Shown piece after piece: positions 16,526 through 26,300 of a stretch of DNA of 64,000 nucleotides. This stretch comes from Aquipseudomonas alcaligenes (lineage in GTDB: Bacteria > Pseudomonadota > Gammaproteobacteria > Pseudomonadales > Pseudomonadaceae). Within the stretch, counting starts at the first letter, position 1, and every line of letters begins with the position of its first letter. Under the pieces are notes generated by a model. That model was not told the DNA's origin. It saw only the letters and a list, made by a program, of their open reading frames with translations, and searched no databases. The stretch lies in assembly GCF_900156545.1 (NCBI RefSeq), contig NZ_FTNW01000003.1:62001-126000 (forward strand), written 5' to 3'. Made by a program: the position numbers and the translations under genes.

Positions 16526-17281
16526 ATGCGTGCCTGGCTGCTGGGGTTGCTGTTGTGTCTGGGGGGCGTCGGCGCACAGGCTGGCGCGCCGCTGCCCGCG
16601 CAGGTGAACCTGGTCAGCGAGCACTGGGCCGGGCACACCAATGCCGATGGCAGCGGCCTGGCCTGGGAGATCATGCGCGCCGTGTTCGAGCCAGCGGGCG
16701 TAGCGATGAGTTACCGGTTGGTGCCCTACACCCGGGCGATTGGCCTGGTGCAACGGGGCGAGGCCGATGCCTGGCTGGGCTCCTATCGCGACGAAGTCTC
16801 TGAGAACATCATTTACCCCGCTAGCCCCTATGATGCCGATCGCATTGTTGCCCTGTCCTTGCGCGCCGCGCCGGAGCCCAGTCTGCAGAGCATCGGCAAG
16901 TACCGTTTGGCCTGGATGCGCGGCTATGAGTACCAGCGCTATCTGCCCGGGGTGCAGCACTTCAAGGAGATCGAGCGCCGAATCGGCATTCTGCGCATGC
17001 TCGAACTGGGTCACGCCGACTTCTATCTGGACGCCTCCACCGAAGTCGAGGACGTGTTGCGCGAGGGTTCGGACCCTGCGCTTTTTCGCACTACCGAGCT
17101 GATCCGCTTGCCCCTCTATGCCGGCTTTGCCGATACTGCCCGCGGTCGCGCCCTGGCCGAACTGTTCGATCGGCGCATGGCCGAGCTGCTGCGCGATGGC
17201 GAACTGCGTCCGATCTTCCGCCGCTGGCAGCAGCCCTACCCCTTTGACGAGGACATGGAGATCCCCGATGCGTCGCCTTGA
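16526..17281 (+). CDS. Periplasmic solute-binding protein, family 3-like
   Basis: 251 aa with signal peptide MRAWLLGLLLCLGGVGAQA. The mature part resembles bacterial family 3 solute-binding proteins: LAWEIMRAVFEPAGVAMSYRLVPYTRAI, GEADAWLGSY, and the ending LAELFDRRMAELLRDGELRPIFRRW. No transporter genes lie next to it, so it may act in sensing, or use permeases encoded elsewhere. It is 14 bp after pgpA with a weak GGAGG before the ATG, and its end overlaps the next gene by 14 bp. Confidence 0.8.
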   Translation: MRAWLLGLLLCLGGVGAQAGAPLPAQVNLVSEHWAGHTNADGSGLAWEIMRAVFEPAGVAMSYRLVPYTRAIGLVQRGEADAWLGSYRDEVSENIIYPASPYDADRIVALSLRAAPEPSLQSIGKYRLAWMRGYEYQRYLPGVQHFKEIERRIGILRMLELGHADFYLDASTEVEDVLREGSDPALFRTTELIRLPLYAGFADTARGRALAELFDRRMAELLRDGELRPIFRRWQQPYPFDEDMEIPDASP

Positions 17282-17918
17282 GCTGTTCGCTGCCAGTGTG
17301 CTGCTGGCCCTGTGCCCCGTGCTGCAGGCCGAGACCCAGGTGCAGGTGGTGGGGCTATTTCCCAACGCGGCGGTGTTGCTGGTCGACGGTCAGCGCAAGC
17401 TGGTGCGGGCCGGCCAGGTCGGCCCCGGCGGCGTCAGGGTGATCAGTGCCGACAGCAAGGGCGCGGTGCTGGAGGTCGATGGGGTGCAGCGCAGTTACGC
17501 CATGACCCGGGAATACAACCAGGCCGGAACCTCGGAGCCGCAGAAGGCTCAGCTCAGCATCAGTCGTGGTGCGGGCAATCACTATTGGGTGGCCGGCTCC
17601 ATCGAGGGTCATCCGGTACAGTTCCTGGTCGATACCGGGGCCACTTCGGTGGCGATGAACGAGGGGCAGGCGCGCATGCTCGGCATCGACTACCGGGTCA
17701 AGGGGCGGGCCATGGTGGCCAGCACGGCCGGTGGCAACGTCAAGGCCTGGCAGATCAAGCTCGACAGCGTCAAAGTTGGTGCCCTTGAGGTGCTGGGGGT
17801 CGAGGCGGCGGTGCTGGAGGGGGATTCGCCCACCGAGGTGCTGCTGGGCATGAGTTTCCTCAGTCGGGTGCGCTGGCGTGAGGAAAACGGCGTATTGCAG
17901 CTGGAGTCCAAGCTGTAG
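17268..17918 (+). CDS. Retropepsin-like aspartic protease, periplasmic (TIGR02281 type)
   Basis: 216 aa. Signal peptide MRRLELFAASVLLALCPVLQA, then a small beta domain (VQVVGLFPNAAVLLVDGQRKLV), then a single retropepsin lobe with the active-site FLVDTGATSVAM near residue 125 and the closing LLGMSFLSRVRW. Such clan AA single-domain proteases act as dimers; targets in bacteria are mostly unknown. The start lies inside the end of the upstream gene. A second protein of the same fold is encoded at 34058-34579. Confidence 0.85.
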   Translation: MRRLELFAASVLLALCPVLQAETQVQVVGLFPNAAVLLVDGQRKLVRAGQVGPGGVRVISADSKGAVLEVDGVQRSYAMTREYNQAGTSEPQKAQLSISRGAGNHYWVAGSIEGHPVQFLVDTGATSVAMNEGQARMLGIDYRVKGRAMVASTAGGNVKAWQIKLDSVKVGALEVLGVEAAVLEGDSPTEVLLGMSFLSRVRWREENGVLQLESKL

Positions 17919-18038
17919 GGCGGTGCCGGCCGATTCATCAGCCGCTTCGATCCTTATCCCCGACAATTCAGGCTGCGCCGGGCGGCGTTGCGGCTGGTAC
18001 AATGCCGGCCTTTCTGCCGAACCTCACAGGAGCTCCCG

Positions 18039-18647
18039 GTGTCCGTCGTCTTCGTCGCCGCCTCCCAGCTGCCCACACCTTTCGCGGTCTTCACCATGCA
18101 CGGTTTCCTCGATGAGGAGAGTGGCAAGGAGCACGTAGCCCTGACCCTGGGTGACGTCGCCGATGGCCAGCCGGTGCTGGGTCGCCTGCACTCCGAGTGC
18201 CTCACCGGTGATGCCCTGTTCAGCCAGCGCTGCGACTGTGGTGCCCAGCTCGAAGCTGCCCTGCGTGCCATCGCCGCCGAGGGCCGTGGCGTGCTCCTGT
18301 ACCTGCGCCAGGAGGGCCGTGGCATCGGCCTGCTGAACAAGATCCGCGCCTACGAGTTGCAGGATGGCGGTGCCGACACCGTCGAAGCCAACGAGCGTCT
18401 GGGCTTCGCCGCTGACCAGCGTGACTACTCGATCTGCCAGCCGATGCTCGACCACCTGGGCATCAGATCGGTCCAGCTAATGACCAACAACCCGCGCAAG
18501 GTCAAGGCGCTGGAAGGTTTCGGCGTGCGCGTCGCCGAGCGCCGCCCGCTGGAAATCGGTCTCAACCCGCACAATCGCAAATACCTGGCGACCAAGGCCG
18601 GCAAGCTCGGCCACATGCTGGGTCTGAAACACCAGGAAGAAGAGTGA
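18039..18647 (+). CDS. ribA: GTP cyclohydrolase II
   Basis: 202 aa. It has the zinc motif [34 protein letters not shown] and [18 protein letters not shown], all residues expected for an active enzyme. It opens GTP for riboflavin synthesis. The GTG at 18039 was chosen because CAGGAG precedes it. A TACAAT -10-like hexamer at 17998-18003 suggests a promoter of its own. It supplies the step that the degenerate half of the ribB product cannot. Confidence 0.96.
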   Translation: MSVVFVAASQLPTPFAVFTMHGFLDEESGKEHVALTLGDVADGQPVLGRLHSECLTGDALFSQRCDCGAQLEAALRAIAAEGRGVLLYLRQEGRGIGLLNKIRAYELQDGGADTVEANERLGFAADQRDYSICQPMLDHLGIRSVQLMTNNPRKVKALEGFGVRVAERRPLEIGLNPHNRKYLATKAGKLGHMLGLKHQEEE

Positions 18648-19066
18648 TGACCCGCGCCGAGGTGCGTCGCCGTCTGGCCCTGGAATGGTGGCGCTGGCTG
18701 GGTTTTGCCCTGGCCCCACTGTTCTTCCTCAACCTACTGTTCGGTGGCAGTCAGGCGCTGGGCAGCGTGCTGGAGATGCCGCTGTTCATCGCCGGCGTGG
18801 CTTCCATGTTCGTCAGCCTGCCGCTGTTTTCCGCCTACAAGCGCGCGCTGATCGCCACCCAGGCTGCGCTGGATGGCGAGCATGAGCGCGAGGCCTGGCT
18901 GGCGCTGGCGGTGCAGCGGCGCAAGGCCTTCCTGGGGGCAGGTCTGCCGGCCTGGATTGCCGCCATCGCCCTGTTCAGTGGGCTCAACGCTGTCGCGCTG
19001 ATCCTGCTGTCCCTGAGCAGCGTGGTGCTGCTCTGTCTGTACCGCATCCCCCGCCAGTTGGGTTGA
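18647..19066 (+). CDS. Small membrane protein of unknown function
   Basis: 139 aa with four hydrophobic segments (FALAPLFFLNLLF; FIAGVASMFVSLPLF; AWIAAIALFSGLNAVALILL; VVLLCLY). The N-terminus is basic and there is a charged loop (DGEHEREAWLALAVQRRKAF) between segments two and three. I do not recognise a family. It overlaps ribA by 1 bp (TGATG) and its own stop overlaps the next ATG, so it is translated with both neighbours. Confidence 0.65.
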   Translation: MTRAEVRRRLALEWWRWLGFALAPLFFLNLLFGGSQALGSVLEMPLFIAGVASMFVSLPLFSAYKRALIATQAALDGEHEREAWLALAVQRRKAFLGAGLPAWIAAIALFSGLNAVALILLSLSSVVLLCLYRIPRQLG

Positions 19067-19863
19067 TGCGCGCACTGCTGGCCGCCTGCCTGCTTGCCCT
19101 CAGCCCGGCGCTGACGGCGGCCGAACGGGTGGTCAGCCTGGCGCCCTCGATGTCGGAAATCATGCTGGAGCTGGGCGCCGAGCGGCGCCTGGTTGGCCTG
19201 CTCGATGGCGGCCCGCGTCCGCCCGAGCTGGCGGGCGTGCCGTCGGTGGGGCGCTATGGCCAGGTCGAGCTGGAGACCCTGTTGGCGCTCAAGCCGGATC
19301 TGCTGCTGCTCTGGCCTGGGAGCGTGCCCGAGGTACAGCAGGCACAGCTGCGCTCCTTTGGCATGCCGTTGTATGTCGGTGAGCCCCATGATCTGCAGGC
19401 GCTGGCCGAGCAGTTCGTCGAAGTGGGCCGGCTGGTCGGTGCCGAGGCGCGTGGGCGCGAGCTGCGTGACCGCTTCACCACGCGCCTGGCCGAGCTGCAT
19501 CAGCGCTATCGCCGTGATCCGCCGTTGGCGGTGTTCTATCAGGTCTGGAACGAGCCCCTGTACACCCTGGGCGGGCGGCAGATCGTCAGCGACGCGTTGC
19601 GGGTGTGTGGCGCGCGCAACGTGTTCGCCGATCTGCAGTTGCCCGCACCCCAGGTCAATGTCGAGGCGGTGCTGGGACGCGCGCCCGAGGTGATTCTCGC
19701 TGGCAGCGATGCCGAACTGCAGCGCTGGCAAGCCTGGCCGCAGTTGCCGGCGGTGCGTCTGGGGCAGCTGTGGTCGGTACCGGACAAGGGGCTGGAACGC
19801 CCCAGCTTCCAGATGCTGGCGGCCACCGAGCAGCTCTGCGAGCTGCTGGCCAAGGCCCGTTGA
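19066..19863 (+). CDS. Cobalamin-binding periplasmic protein (BtuF-like)
   Basis: 265 aa with signal peptide MRALLAACLLALSPALTAAE. It has the single-helix-hinge class III layout: RVVSLAPSMSEIMLELGA at the N-terminus, VPSVGRYGQVELETLLALKPDLLLLW, then a long linking helix and QVWNEPLYTLGGRQIVSDAL. It matches vitamin B12 binding proteins. It is convergent with a riboswitch-controlled btuB, supporting the substrate. No btuC/btuD genes are adjacent. Confidence 0.85.
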   Translation: MRALLAACLLALSPALTAAERVVSLAPSMSEIMLELGAERRLVGLLDGGPRPPELAGVPSVGRYGQVELETLLALKPDLLLLWPGSVPEVQQAQLRSFGMPLYVGEPHDLQALAEQFVEVGRLVGAEARGRELRDRFTTRLAELHQRYRRDPPLAVFYQVWNEPLYTLGGRQIVSDALRVCGARNVFADLQLPAPQVNVEAVLGRAPEVILAGSDAELQRWQAWPQLPAVRLGQLWSVPDKGLERPSFQMLAATEQLCELLAKAR

Positions 19864-19871
19864 GGCATTAA

Positions 19872-19900
19872 ACAAAAGGCCCCTCGCGGGGCCTTGTGCG
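19872..19900. terminator. Bidirectional terminator between btuF-like and btuB genes
   Basis: AAGGCCCC-TCGC-GGGGCCTT (stem at 19876-19895) sits in the 38-bp gap between the two convergent genes, with A-rich sequence on the left. The T-run on the right is short, so termination is likely stronger for the minus-strand gene. Confidence 0.75.
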
Positions 19901-19901
19901 T

Positions 19902-21788
19902 TTACAGCCTGGGCGTCCAGACGAACCCGAGCAGGGCCGTGCGGCCTTCCTGGCGGTAGCCGTAGCGTTCACCTTCGTGTTCGTACAGGGCGCGCTGGTA
20001 GTCCTTGTCCAGCAGGTTGTCGATTTTCGCTTCCAGTTTCAGCTCGTCACTGGCCTGCCAGCTGCCACGCAGGCCGAGCAGGCCGTAGCCGCCCAGTTCG
20101 TGCTGGTTGTCCGGGTCGTCGTAGCTGCTGCTCGCCAGCTGCCAGGTGGCGCCGACGGCAAAGGCACCGAAGGCGCGGTCCAGGTCCAGGCTGAGGGTGC
20201 GGCGGGCGCGGCGATTGAGAGTGTGGCCGCTGTCGCGGTCGCGCGGATCGACGAAGGCGATGCCGAGCTGGCCCTGCCAGCCGAACAGCTCCTGCTGCAG
20301 GTTGGCCTCGAAGCCGTGGATACGGGCTTCGGCGATGTTCTGCGGGATGAAGTCCTGATCGTTGGCGATCGCGTCTTCGATATCGGTGCGGTACAGCGAG
20401 GCCTCCAGGCGCGTGCGTTCGGCCAGTTGGCTGCGCCACTGCAGCTCATAGCTCTTCGAATGCTCGGGCTTGAGGTCCGGGTTGCTGTAGTCGGGGTAGT
20501 AGAGGTCGTTGAAAGTCGGTGCGCGGAAGCCCTCGCTGTACGACAGCACCAGATCGTTGGTGGCGTTCAGTGGCAGGGTCAGGGCGCCGCTCCAGGTGTT
20601 TTCGCTGCCGAACTGTTCGTTCTTGTCGTGGCGCATGCCCACTTCGGTGGAAAAGCCCTCGCCGTCATAGCGGTGCTGGATGAAGGCAGCCTGGTTCCAG
20701 CGCTGCTGCTCGGCGAACGCGGTGTTGCTGTTGAGCTGATCCTCGTACCAGTCGGCGCCCAGCAACAGGCTGTGGCGGTCGCTCAGGGCCAGGGTGTTGA
20801 GCCAGTTGAGCGAGTCGCGGTAGGTATTGAACACGCCGCGCTCGTCACTGAGCTTGTCCAGGCTTTCCTCGCGGTTCTCGCTGTGACCGACTTCCAGGCG
20901 GCTGCTCCACAGGTCATTGATCTGCGCGTCCAGGTAACTGGACACGCTGCTGAGGGTGAAGTCGCTGTAGGGCTCCTGGCCGACCGACTCGAAGGTGGTC
21001 ATGTCGTAACGGCCGAAGGGATTGTCGAACTCGGTGCGGCCGCGCTGGTCGAGGACGTTGACGCCGGCTTCCAGGCTGTCGCTGAAGCTGTGGCTGAGGC
21101 TCAGGCTGAAGGCCTTGTTGCGATAACCGTCGTGATCCTGGTCGGAGTCGTAGGAAGGGCCGGTGCGGTCGATGCCGTCGGTTTCGTCGAGGCTGCCGGC
21201 CAGGCTGAAACGAGTCTGCGCGTCGCCGCCGGAGATGCCGGCACTGCGGCGCCAGCTGGCGTTGCTGCCGTAGCCCATGCGCACGAAGGGTTGCAGGCCT
21301 TCACCGGCGCTGCGGCGGGTGAAGATCTGCACCACGCCGCCAATGGCGTCGGCGCCGTACACGGCCGAACGCGGGCCGCGCAGCACTTCGACACGTTCGA
21401 TCTGGTCGACATTGAGGTACTGCAGGCTGCTGTCGCCGGAGCTGGCCGACGCGATGCGCATGCCATCCACCAGCACCAGGCTCTGTGCCGACTTGGTGCC
21501 GCGGATGTACAGGCTGGTCAGGCTGCCGGCGCCATTGTCGGTCACCTGCACGCCGGGCACGCGGCGCAGCAGGTCGCTGACCGATGCCGGCTGCAGGCGC
21601 TCGATGTCGGCGCGGGTGAACACGGTGCTCGTCGCGCTGCTGGCTTCGCGTTGCTGCACGTCGCGGTTGGCGCTGATCAGCGTTTCGGGCAGCTTGAGCG
21701 CGGCGTCCTGGCTGGCGGCCAGCGCGAGACCGGCAGGCAGCAGGGCCAGGCTCAGCGCCGAGAGAGGCAGGGTGTGGGACAGTTTCAT
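19902..21788 (-). CDS. btuB: TonB-dependent vitamin B12 receptor
   Basis: 628 aa. A signal peptide (MKLSHTLPLSALSLALLPAGLALA) is followed by a TonB-box-like PETLISA, a plug domain (SVSDLLRRVPGVQVTDNG, LYIRGTKSAQSLVLVDGMRI, IERVEVLRGPRSAVYGADAIGGVVQI) and a 22-strand barrel that ends in a hydrophobic strand with terminal RL. The plug motifs match BtuB. It imports cobalamin across the outer membrane. A cobalamin riboswitch lies just upstream, and the convergent neighbour encodes a B12-binding protein. Confidence 0.93.
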   Translation of the reverse strand: MKLSHTLPLSALSLALLPAGLALAASQDAALKLPETLISANRDVQQREASSATSTVFTRADIERLQPASVSDLLRRVPGVQVTDNGAGSLTSLYIRGTKSAQSLVLVDGMRIASASSGDSSLQYLNVDQIERVEVLRGPRSAVYGADAIGGVVQIFTRRSAGEGLQPFVRMGYGSNASWRRSAGISGGDAQTRFSLAGSLDETDGIDRTGPSYDSDQDHDGYRNKAFSLSLSHSFSDSLEAGVNVLDQRGRTEFDNPFGRYDMTTFESVGQEPYSDFTLSSVSSYLDAQINDLWSSRLEVGHSENREESLDKLSDERGVFNTYRDSLNWLNTLALSDRHSLLLGADWYEDQLNSNTAFAEQQRWNQAAFIQHRYDGEGFSTEVGMRHDKNEQFGSENTWSGALTLPLNATNDLVLSYSEGFRAPTFNDLYYPDYSNPDLKPEHSKSYELQWRSQLAERTRLEASLYRTDIEDAIANDQDFIPQNIAEARIHGFEANLQQELFGWQGQLGIAFVDPRDRDSGHTLNRRARRTLSLDLDRAFGAFAVGATWQLASSSYDDPDNQHELGGYGLLGLRGSWQASDELKLEAKIDNLLDKDYQRALYEHEGERYGYRQEGRTALLGFVWTPRL

Positions 21789-21881
21789 CAGGGTTCCTCA
21801 AAGACAGAGACTTCGAGGAGGGCAGAAAGCAGGCGCGCGGCGGCACCTGACGGTGCGGCCCTCCGCAACACCAGTCGAATC

Positions 21882-22058
21882 CGTCAGGCCGGTCTCCGGG
21901 CTCTCGATTCCGCACCGCGCGCCTTCCCGGTTGACCCAGTGGCTGTTGCGCGGACCTGCAGCAGGGCTGCGATCGATTACCGTTGCGGGGGCAGCGCCGG
22001 GATTGCTCATGGAGCGCACCGGCTTCCCGATTATCGCCGGCATTGACCGGCGCACCTG
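21882..22058 (-). ncRNA. Cobalamin riboswitch
   Basis: On the minus strand the order is GATAATCGGGAAGCCGGTG, GCTGCCCCCGCAACGGT, the B12 box AGCCACTG (rc of 21938-21945), GGGAAGGC and the closing GAGACCGGCC. It ends about 95 bp before the btuB start and should shut off btuB when adenosyl- or hydroxocobalamin is abundant. Confidence 0.95.
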
Positions 22059-22063
22059 GTGGA

Positions 22064-22096
22064 TAACAAAACGCCGCGCACCTTAGTGCACGGCGT
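22064..22096 (-). terminator. Terminator downstream of dxs
   Basis: Stem ACGCCG-GCAC / GTGC-CGGCGT (22071-22096) is followed on the minus strand by TTTTGTT. It lies between the dxs stop and the btuB leader and separates the two transcripts. Confidence 0.7.
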
Positions 22097-22124
22097 GTTG
22101 AAGCTCAAGCAAGTTTAGCGTGGC

Positions 22125-24029
22125 TCAGCTTGAACTTTGCTCAAGTTGCTGCAGGCGGCGACGGACGGCCGCTTCGATGCCGGCCTGGTCCAGGCCACAC
22201 TCGGCGAGCATCTGCGCCGGCTTGGCGTGCTCCACGTAGTAATCGGGCAGGCCCAGGTGCAGCAGCGGCTTGACCAGGTTCTCGGCGGCGAGGAACTCGC
22301 TGACCGCGCTGCCTGCGCCGCCCATCACGGCGTTTTCCTCGATGGTCACCAGCAGCGTGTGGCTGGCCGCCAGTTCGCGCAGCAGGGCTTCGTCCAGGGG
22401 TTTGACGAAGCGCATGTCGACCACCGTGGCATCCAGGCTTTCGCCCACGCGTAGGGCCTCGGCCAGCTGCACGCCGAAGACCAGCAGGGCGACGCCCCGG
22501 CCCTGGCGACGCACCACCGCCTTGCCGATCTCGACACTGTCCAGTGCCGGGTCGATGGGCGCATTGGGGCCGCTGCCACGCGGATAACGCACGGCCGCCG
22601 GGCCCTGGAAGTGGTAGCCGGTGGTCAGTAGCTGGCGCAGCTCGTTCTCGTCGCTGGGGGTGGCGATGAGCATGCCGGGGATGCAGCGCAGGTAGGAAAT
22701 GTCGAAGCTGCCGGCGTGGGTCGGACCGTCTTCGCCGACCAGGCCGGCACGGTCGATGGCGAACAGCACGTCGAGGTTCTGCACCGCCACGTCGTGGATC
22801 AACTGGTCGTAGGCGCGCTGCAGGAAGGTGGAGTAGATCGCCACCACCGGCTTGGCGCCGTCGCAGGCCATGCCGGCGGCCAGGGTCACCGCATGCTGCT
22901 CGGCGATGGCCACGTCGAAGTAGCGCTCGGGGAAGCGCTCGCTGAAGGCCACCAGGTCCGAGCCTTCCTTCATCGCCGGGGTGATGCCGACCAGGCGCGG
23001 GTCCGCAGCCGCCATGTCGCACAGCCACTGGCCGAACACACCGGAATACTTGGGCCCGGAGGGCTGCTTGGGCGCCACCGGGGCGTTGATCGGCTCCAGC
23101 TTGGTAATGGCGTGGTAGCCGATCGGGTCGGCCTCGGCCGGCGCGAAGCCCTTGCCCTTCTTGGTCACCACGTGGAGGAACTGCGGGCCCTCCAGATCGC
23201 GCATATTGCGCAGTGTGGCGAGCAGGGTGGGCAGGTCATGGCCGTCGATGGGGCCGACGTAGTTCCAGCCCAGCTCCTCGAACAGCGTGCCCGGTACCAG
23301 CATGCCCTTGGCGTGCTCTTCGACCTTGCGCGCGATCTCCCAGGCGCCGGGCAGGCGCGAGAGGATCTTCTTGCTGCCTTCGCGCATGCTCGAATAGGTG
23401 CGACTGGAAATGATCTTGGCCAGGTAGTTGGACAGGCCGCCGACGTTCTTGGAGATCGACATGTCGTTGTCGTTGAGCACGACCAGCATGTTGGCCTTGA
23501 CGTCGGACGCGTGGTTGAGCGCCTCGAAGGCCATGCCGGCGGTCAGCGCGCCGTCGCCGATCACCGCCACCGCCTTGCGCTTGCTGCCCTGCAGGCGCGC
23601 GGCGATGGCCATGCCCAGCGCGGCGCTGATGCTGGTGCTGGAGTGACCGACGCCAAAGGTGTCGTATTCGCTCTCGCTGCGGCGCGGGAAGGCGGCCAGG
23701 CCGTCCTTCTGGCGCAGACTGCCCATGCGCTCGCGACGGCCGGTGAGGATCTTGTGCGGGTAGGCCTGGTGGCCCACGTCCCACACCAGGCGGTCATCCG
23801 GCGTATCGAAGATGTAGTGCAGGGCAATGGTCAGCTCGACCACGCCGAGGCCGGCACCGAAGTGCCCCCCAGTCTGCCCGACGCTATACAGCAGGTACTG
23901 GCGCAGCTCGTCGGCAAGGCTTTCCAGCTCGCCTTCCGCCAGGCGACGCAGGCCTTCCGGGGTGTCGGCGCGGTCAAGCAGCGGCGTGGCGGGCCGCTCG
24001 CGAGGAATTTCGTGGAAGGTGGTCGGCAT
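22125..24029 (-). CDS. dxs: 1-deoxy-D-xylulose-5-phosphate synthase
   Basis: 634 aa, the family's usual length. It has the thiamine diphosphate motif [19 protein letters not shown], the [16 protein letters not shown] motif, [14 protein letters not shown] (catalytic Glu) in the transketolase pyrimidine domain, and a C-terminal domain with [15 protein letters not shown]. It makes DXP for isoprenoids, thiamine and pyridoxal. In P. aeruginosa, as I remember, it follows ispA and xseB directly; here two other genes lie between. Confidence 0.97.
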   Translation of the reverse strand: MPTTFHEIPRERPATPLLDRADTPEGLRRLAEGELESLADELRQYLLYSVGQTGGHFGAGLGVVELTIALHYIFDTPDDRLVWDVGHQAYPHKILTGRRERMGSLRQKDGLAAFPRRSESEYDTFGVGHSSTSISAALGMAIAARLQGSKRKAVAVIGDGALTAGMAFEALNHASDVKANMLVVLNDNDMSISKNVGGLSNYLAKIISSRTYSSMREGSKKILSRLPGAWEIARKVEEHAKGMLVPGTLFEELGWNYVGPIDGHDLPTLLATLRNMRDLEGPQFLHVVTKKGKGFAPAEADPIGYHAITKLEPINAPVAPKQPSGPKYSGVFGQWLCDMAAADPRLVGITPAMKEGSDLVAFSERFPERYFDVAIAEQHAVTLAAGMACDGAKPVVAIYSTFLQRAYDQLIHDVAVQNLDVLFAIDRAGLVGEDGPTHAGSFDISYLRCIPGMLIATPSDENELRQLLTTGYHFQGPAAVRYPRGSGPNAPIDPALDSVEIGKAVVRRQGRGVALLVFGVQLAEALRVGESLDATVVDMRFVKPLDEALLRELAASHTLLVTIEENAVMGGAGSAVSEFLAAENLVKPLLHLGLPDYYVEHAKPAQMLAECGLDQAGIEAAVRRRLQQLEQSSS

Positions 24030-24110
24030 CAGGCTGATCGTTATAGGTGTACAAGAGATGCGGCAGTTTACCCGAAGCGCCGGGAACAGCCCAAACGACC
24101 TGTAAGGTGA

Positions 24111-25061
24111 TCAGGCGGCGGGGTAATGGCGGCCGAGGAAATCCAGCAGCAGCGCATTGACTCCAGGGCCGTCCTCGCTCTGTAGCCAGTGACCGCAACC
24201 GGGTAGCAGGTGCTGCTCCAGCTGGGGCACCTTGGCCGCCATGCGTGCCAGGGTCGGCGCCTCGAAGCGGCCGACCGGGTCGTGCTCGCCGAGCAGGAAC
24301 AGGGTCGGCTGGTGCACCTGCAGCTCTGCCAGCGCTTCGGTGCGCTGCCAGTTGCGCTCGAAGTTGCGGTACCAGTTGAGGGCGCCATGGAAGCCGCGAC
24401 CGGCGAAGGTGCGTTCGTACACGGCGAACAGTTCGGGCGAGCACCAGCTCGGTAGCGGGACGTCGGTGAGACCGTCGAACAGCCTGGCGTCTGCCGCCTT
24501 GTCGGCCAGCAGCGCGCCACCCAGGCCGCCGAGCAGCAGGCGCAGGCTGCGGCCGATGTCGGCGTCCAGCTCGGTCTCGGCCAGGCCCGGCTGCTGGAAG
24601 TAGAGGATGTAATGGAAGCGCCCGGCGTAGGCCGTGCGCATCATCTCGATGGCCGGGCGTTTCGGGCGCCCGCCGAAGGGCACCGACAGCGCGCCGAGCG
24701 CCTGCACCCGCTCGGGCTCCAGCAGGGCCAGGTGCCAGGCCACCGGTGCGCCCCAGTCGTGGCCTGCCACGGCGACGCGGGTGTGGCCGAGGGCGTCCAT
24801 GGCGCCCTGGATATCGCCGCACAGGGTCAGCAGGTCGTAGGCGGCAGGGTCGCGCGGCGCGCTGCTCTGACCGTAGCCACGCATCTCCGGGGCGAATACC
24901 CGGTAACCAGCCCGGCTTAATGCCTCGATCTGCGGCTGCCAGGCATACCAGCACTCGGGAAAGCCATGCAGCAGCCAGACTGGACAGCCATCGGCCGGGC
25001 CGGCGCTGTAGAGGCTGAGATCAATGCCGTTGACGACCAGCAGTTGATGTTCCAGGTCCAT
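24111..25061 (-). CDS. Alpha/beta hydrolase, epoxide-hydrolase-like
   Basis: 316 aa. The oxyanion motif [10 protein letters not shown] is near residue 32, the nucleophile elbow [13 protein letters not shown] has Asp near 104, and the base His is in [11 protein letters not shown] near 290. The Asp nucleophile and the HGFP/DWGAP pattern are those of soluble epoxide hydrolases and haloalkane dehalogenases. The natural substrate is unknown. It is divergent from the PAP2 gene and 81 bp upstream of dxs. Confidence 0.85.
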   Translation of the reverse strand: MDLEHQLLVVNGIDLSLYSAGPADGCPVWLLHGFPECWYAWQPQIEALSRAGYRVFAPEMRGYGQSSAPRDPAAYDLLTLCGDIQGAMDALGHTRVAVAGHDWGAPVAWHLALLEPERVQALGALSVPFGGRPKRPAIEMMRTAYAGRFHYILYFQQPGLAETELDADIGRSLRLLLGGLGGALLADKAADARLFDGLTDVPLPSWCSPELFAVYERTFAGRGFHGALNWYRNFERNWQRTEALAELQVHQPTLFLLGEHDPVGRFEAPTLARMAAKVPQLEQHLLPGCGHWLQSEDGPGVNALLLDFLGRHYPAA

Positions 25062-25243
25062 GCTCGTGCGCCTTGAAGGGGGGGTAACAGGCAGCTTAGA
25101 GGCTGTCTGCAGCCCCTGCAGCCAACAGTCTCAGGCCGAATACCCGGTACTCAGATCGGTGAATCATTTGTCCGAATCGGTCCTTGCCGGCAATCCCTGC
25201 GGGCATTATCAGTAACCTTTCGCCGCGTATCGCAAGGACCGCC

Positions 25244-26143
25244 ATGAACGAATTGCTCCACAGCCTGGATTGGGTGCTGCCGCTACGCAGCGACGAGCTG
25301 ACCCCGCTGATGCGCTTCTTCACCCTGCTGGGCTACGAGAAGTTCATCCTGTTCTTCCTGCCGCTGGGCTACTGGGCCTGGCACCGCGGCGTGTTCCTGC
25401 GCCTGCTGGTGCTAGTGGCGTTCACTGCGCTGCTCAATGCCTGGCTCAAGGACTTCTGGCAGGACCCGCGGCCGCCTGTCGCCCTGCGCATGGATCACCA
25501 GGTGGGCGACAGCTTCGGCCTGCCCAGCGGCCATGCGCAGATCGCCATCGTCATCTGGCTGTGGCTGGCCTGGGAGCTTCGCCGGGCCTGGGCCTGGCTG
25601 GTCGCCGGGGTGATCGCGGCGGGCATCATCTTCAGCCGTCTGTATCTGGGCGCCCATGATGTCGAGGACGTGCTCGGCGGCGCGTTGCTGGGTATCGCCA
25701 CGCTGCTGGTATTCGAATGGGTGCGCCGCTGGGACTGGTGGCGCGAGGCCCATGCCGGTTGGCACCTGGTGCTGATCCTGCTGGCGTTCTCCTGCGCCTG
25801 GCTGAGCTGGCCGGGCGCGGCGCCCAGTTACGTGCCGCTGCTGGCGGGCATGCTGCTCGGGGTGCTGTTCGGCTACCGCCAACTGGCCTTCTCCGCCGAG
25901 GTAGTGCTGTGGCGTCGGCTGGCGGCCGCGGTACTGGGCGCGCTGGCGTTTATCCTGCTGCAGAAGGGGTTGAAGCTGGCCGGGGCCGCCTGGCCCTGGC
26001 AGCCGCTGGCCTGGCAGGGCCTGCGTGGCCTGGCGATGGGGCTGTTCGTGGCCTGGCTGATGCCCTGGCTGCTGGTGCGCCTGGGGCTGCTGGTGGCAGT
26101 GCGGCGGGATGCGTCGGCGCTGCCGGTCGGTGTGGTGGCCTGA
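25244..26143 (+). CDS. PAP2-superfamily membrane phosphatase
   Basis: 299 aa polytopic protein with eight or so hydrophobic segments. The three acid-phosphatase motifs are complete: KDFWQDPRP, PSGHAQ and SRLYLGAHDVEDVLGG. It probably dephosphorylates a lipid phosphate at the periplasmic face (phosphatidate, PGP or undecaprenyl diphosphate class). The C-terminal half (residues 180-290) adds extra membrane segments. The ATG at 25244 follows AAGGA; the frame extends upstream but without an initiation site. Confidence 0.87.
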   Translation: MNELLHSLDWVLPLRSDELTPLMRFFTLLGYEKFILFFLPLGYWAWHRGVFLRLLVLVAFTALLNAWLKDFWQDPRPPVALRMDHQVGDSFGLPSGHAQIAIVIWLWLAWELRRAWAWLVAGVIAAGIIFSRLYLGAHDVEDVLGGALLGIATLLVFEWVRRWDWWREAHAGWHLVLILLAFSCAWLSWPGAAPSYVPLLAGMLLGVLFGYRQLAFSAEVVLWRRLAAAVLGALAFILLQKGLKLAGAAWPWQPLAWQGLRGLAMGLFVAWLMPWLLVRLGLLVAVRRDASALPVGVVA

Positions 26144-26227
26144 TGGAATTCTGCAGGGCGCGCGGGCTTCACCCGCCCTACAGCGCTTGAATCGGCAACG
26201 ATCTCGCGAGCTAGAGCCAGGCTAGGC

Positions 26228-26300
26228 AAAAGCAGGCGAGGAAGCGGAGTTTACGAATGGTAAATGAGCATTCCGAGACGCCGCGTCCCGGCCTGCTTTT
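26228..26300. repeat. Nested palindromic intergenic element
   Basis: Outer arms AAAAGCAGGC (26228-26237) and GCCTGCTTTT (26291-26300) enclose an inner palindrome TTTAC/GTAAA around 26250-26264. The element fills the gap between the convergent PAP2 and ispA genes and looks like a dispersed repeat unit. Only one copy is in this window. The adjoining 26150-26180 has a second palindrome, GGGCG...CGCCC. Confidence 0.5.

Noticed and set aside
16526..17281. Part of an amino-acid ABC importer operon
   Set aside because: No permease or ATPase gene is adjacent, so only the binding-protein family is claimed.
19896..22046. Plus-strand open frame of 716 codons opposite btuB and its riboswitch
   Set aside because: It runs through a conserved cobalamin riboswitch and antisense to BtuB; no protein family resemblance.
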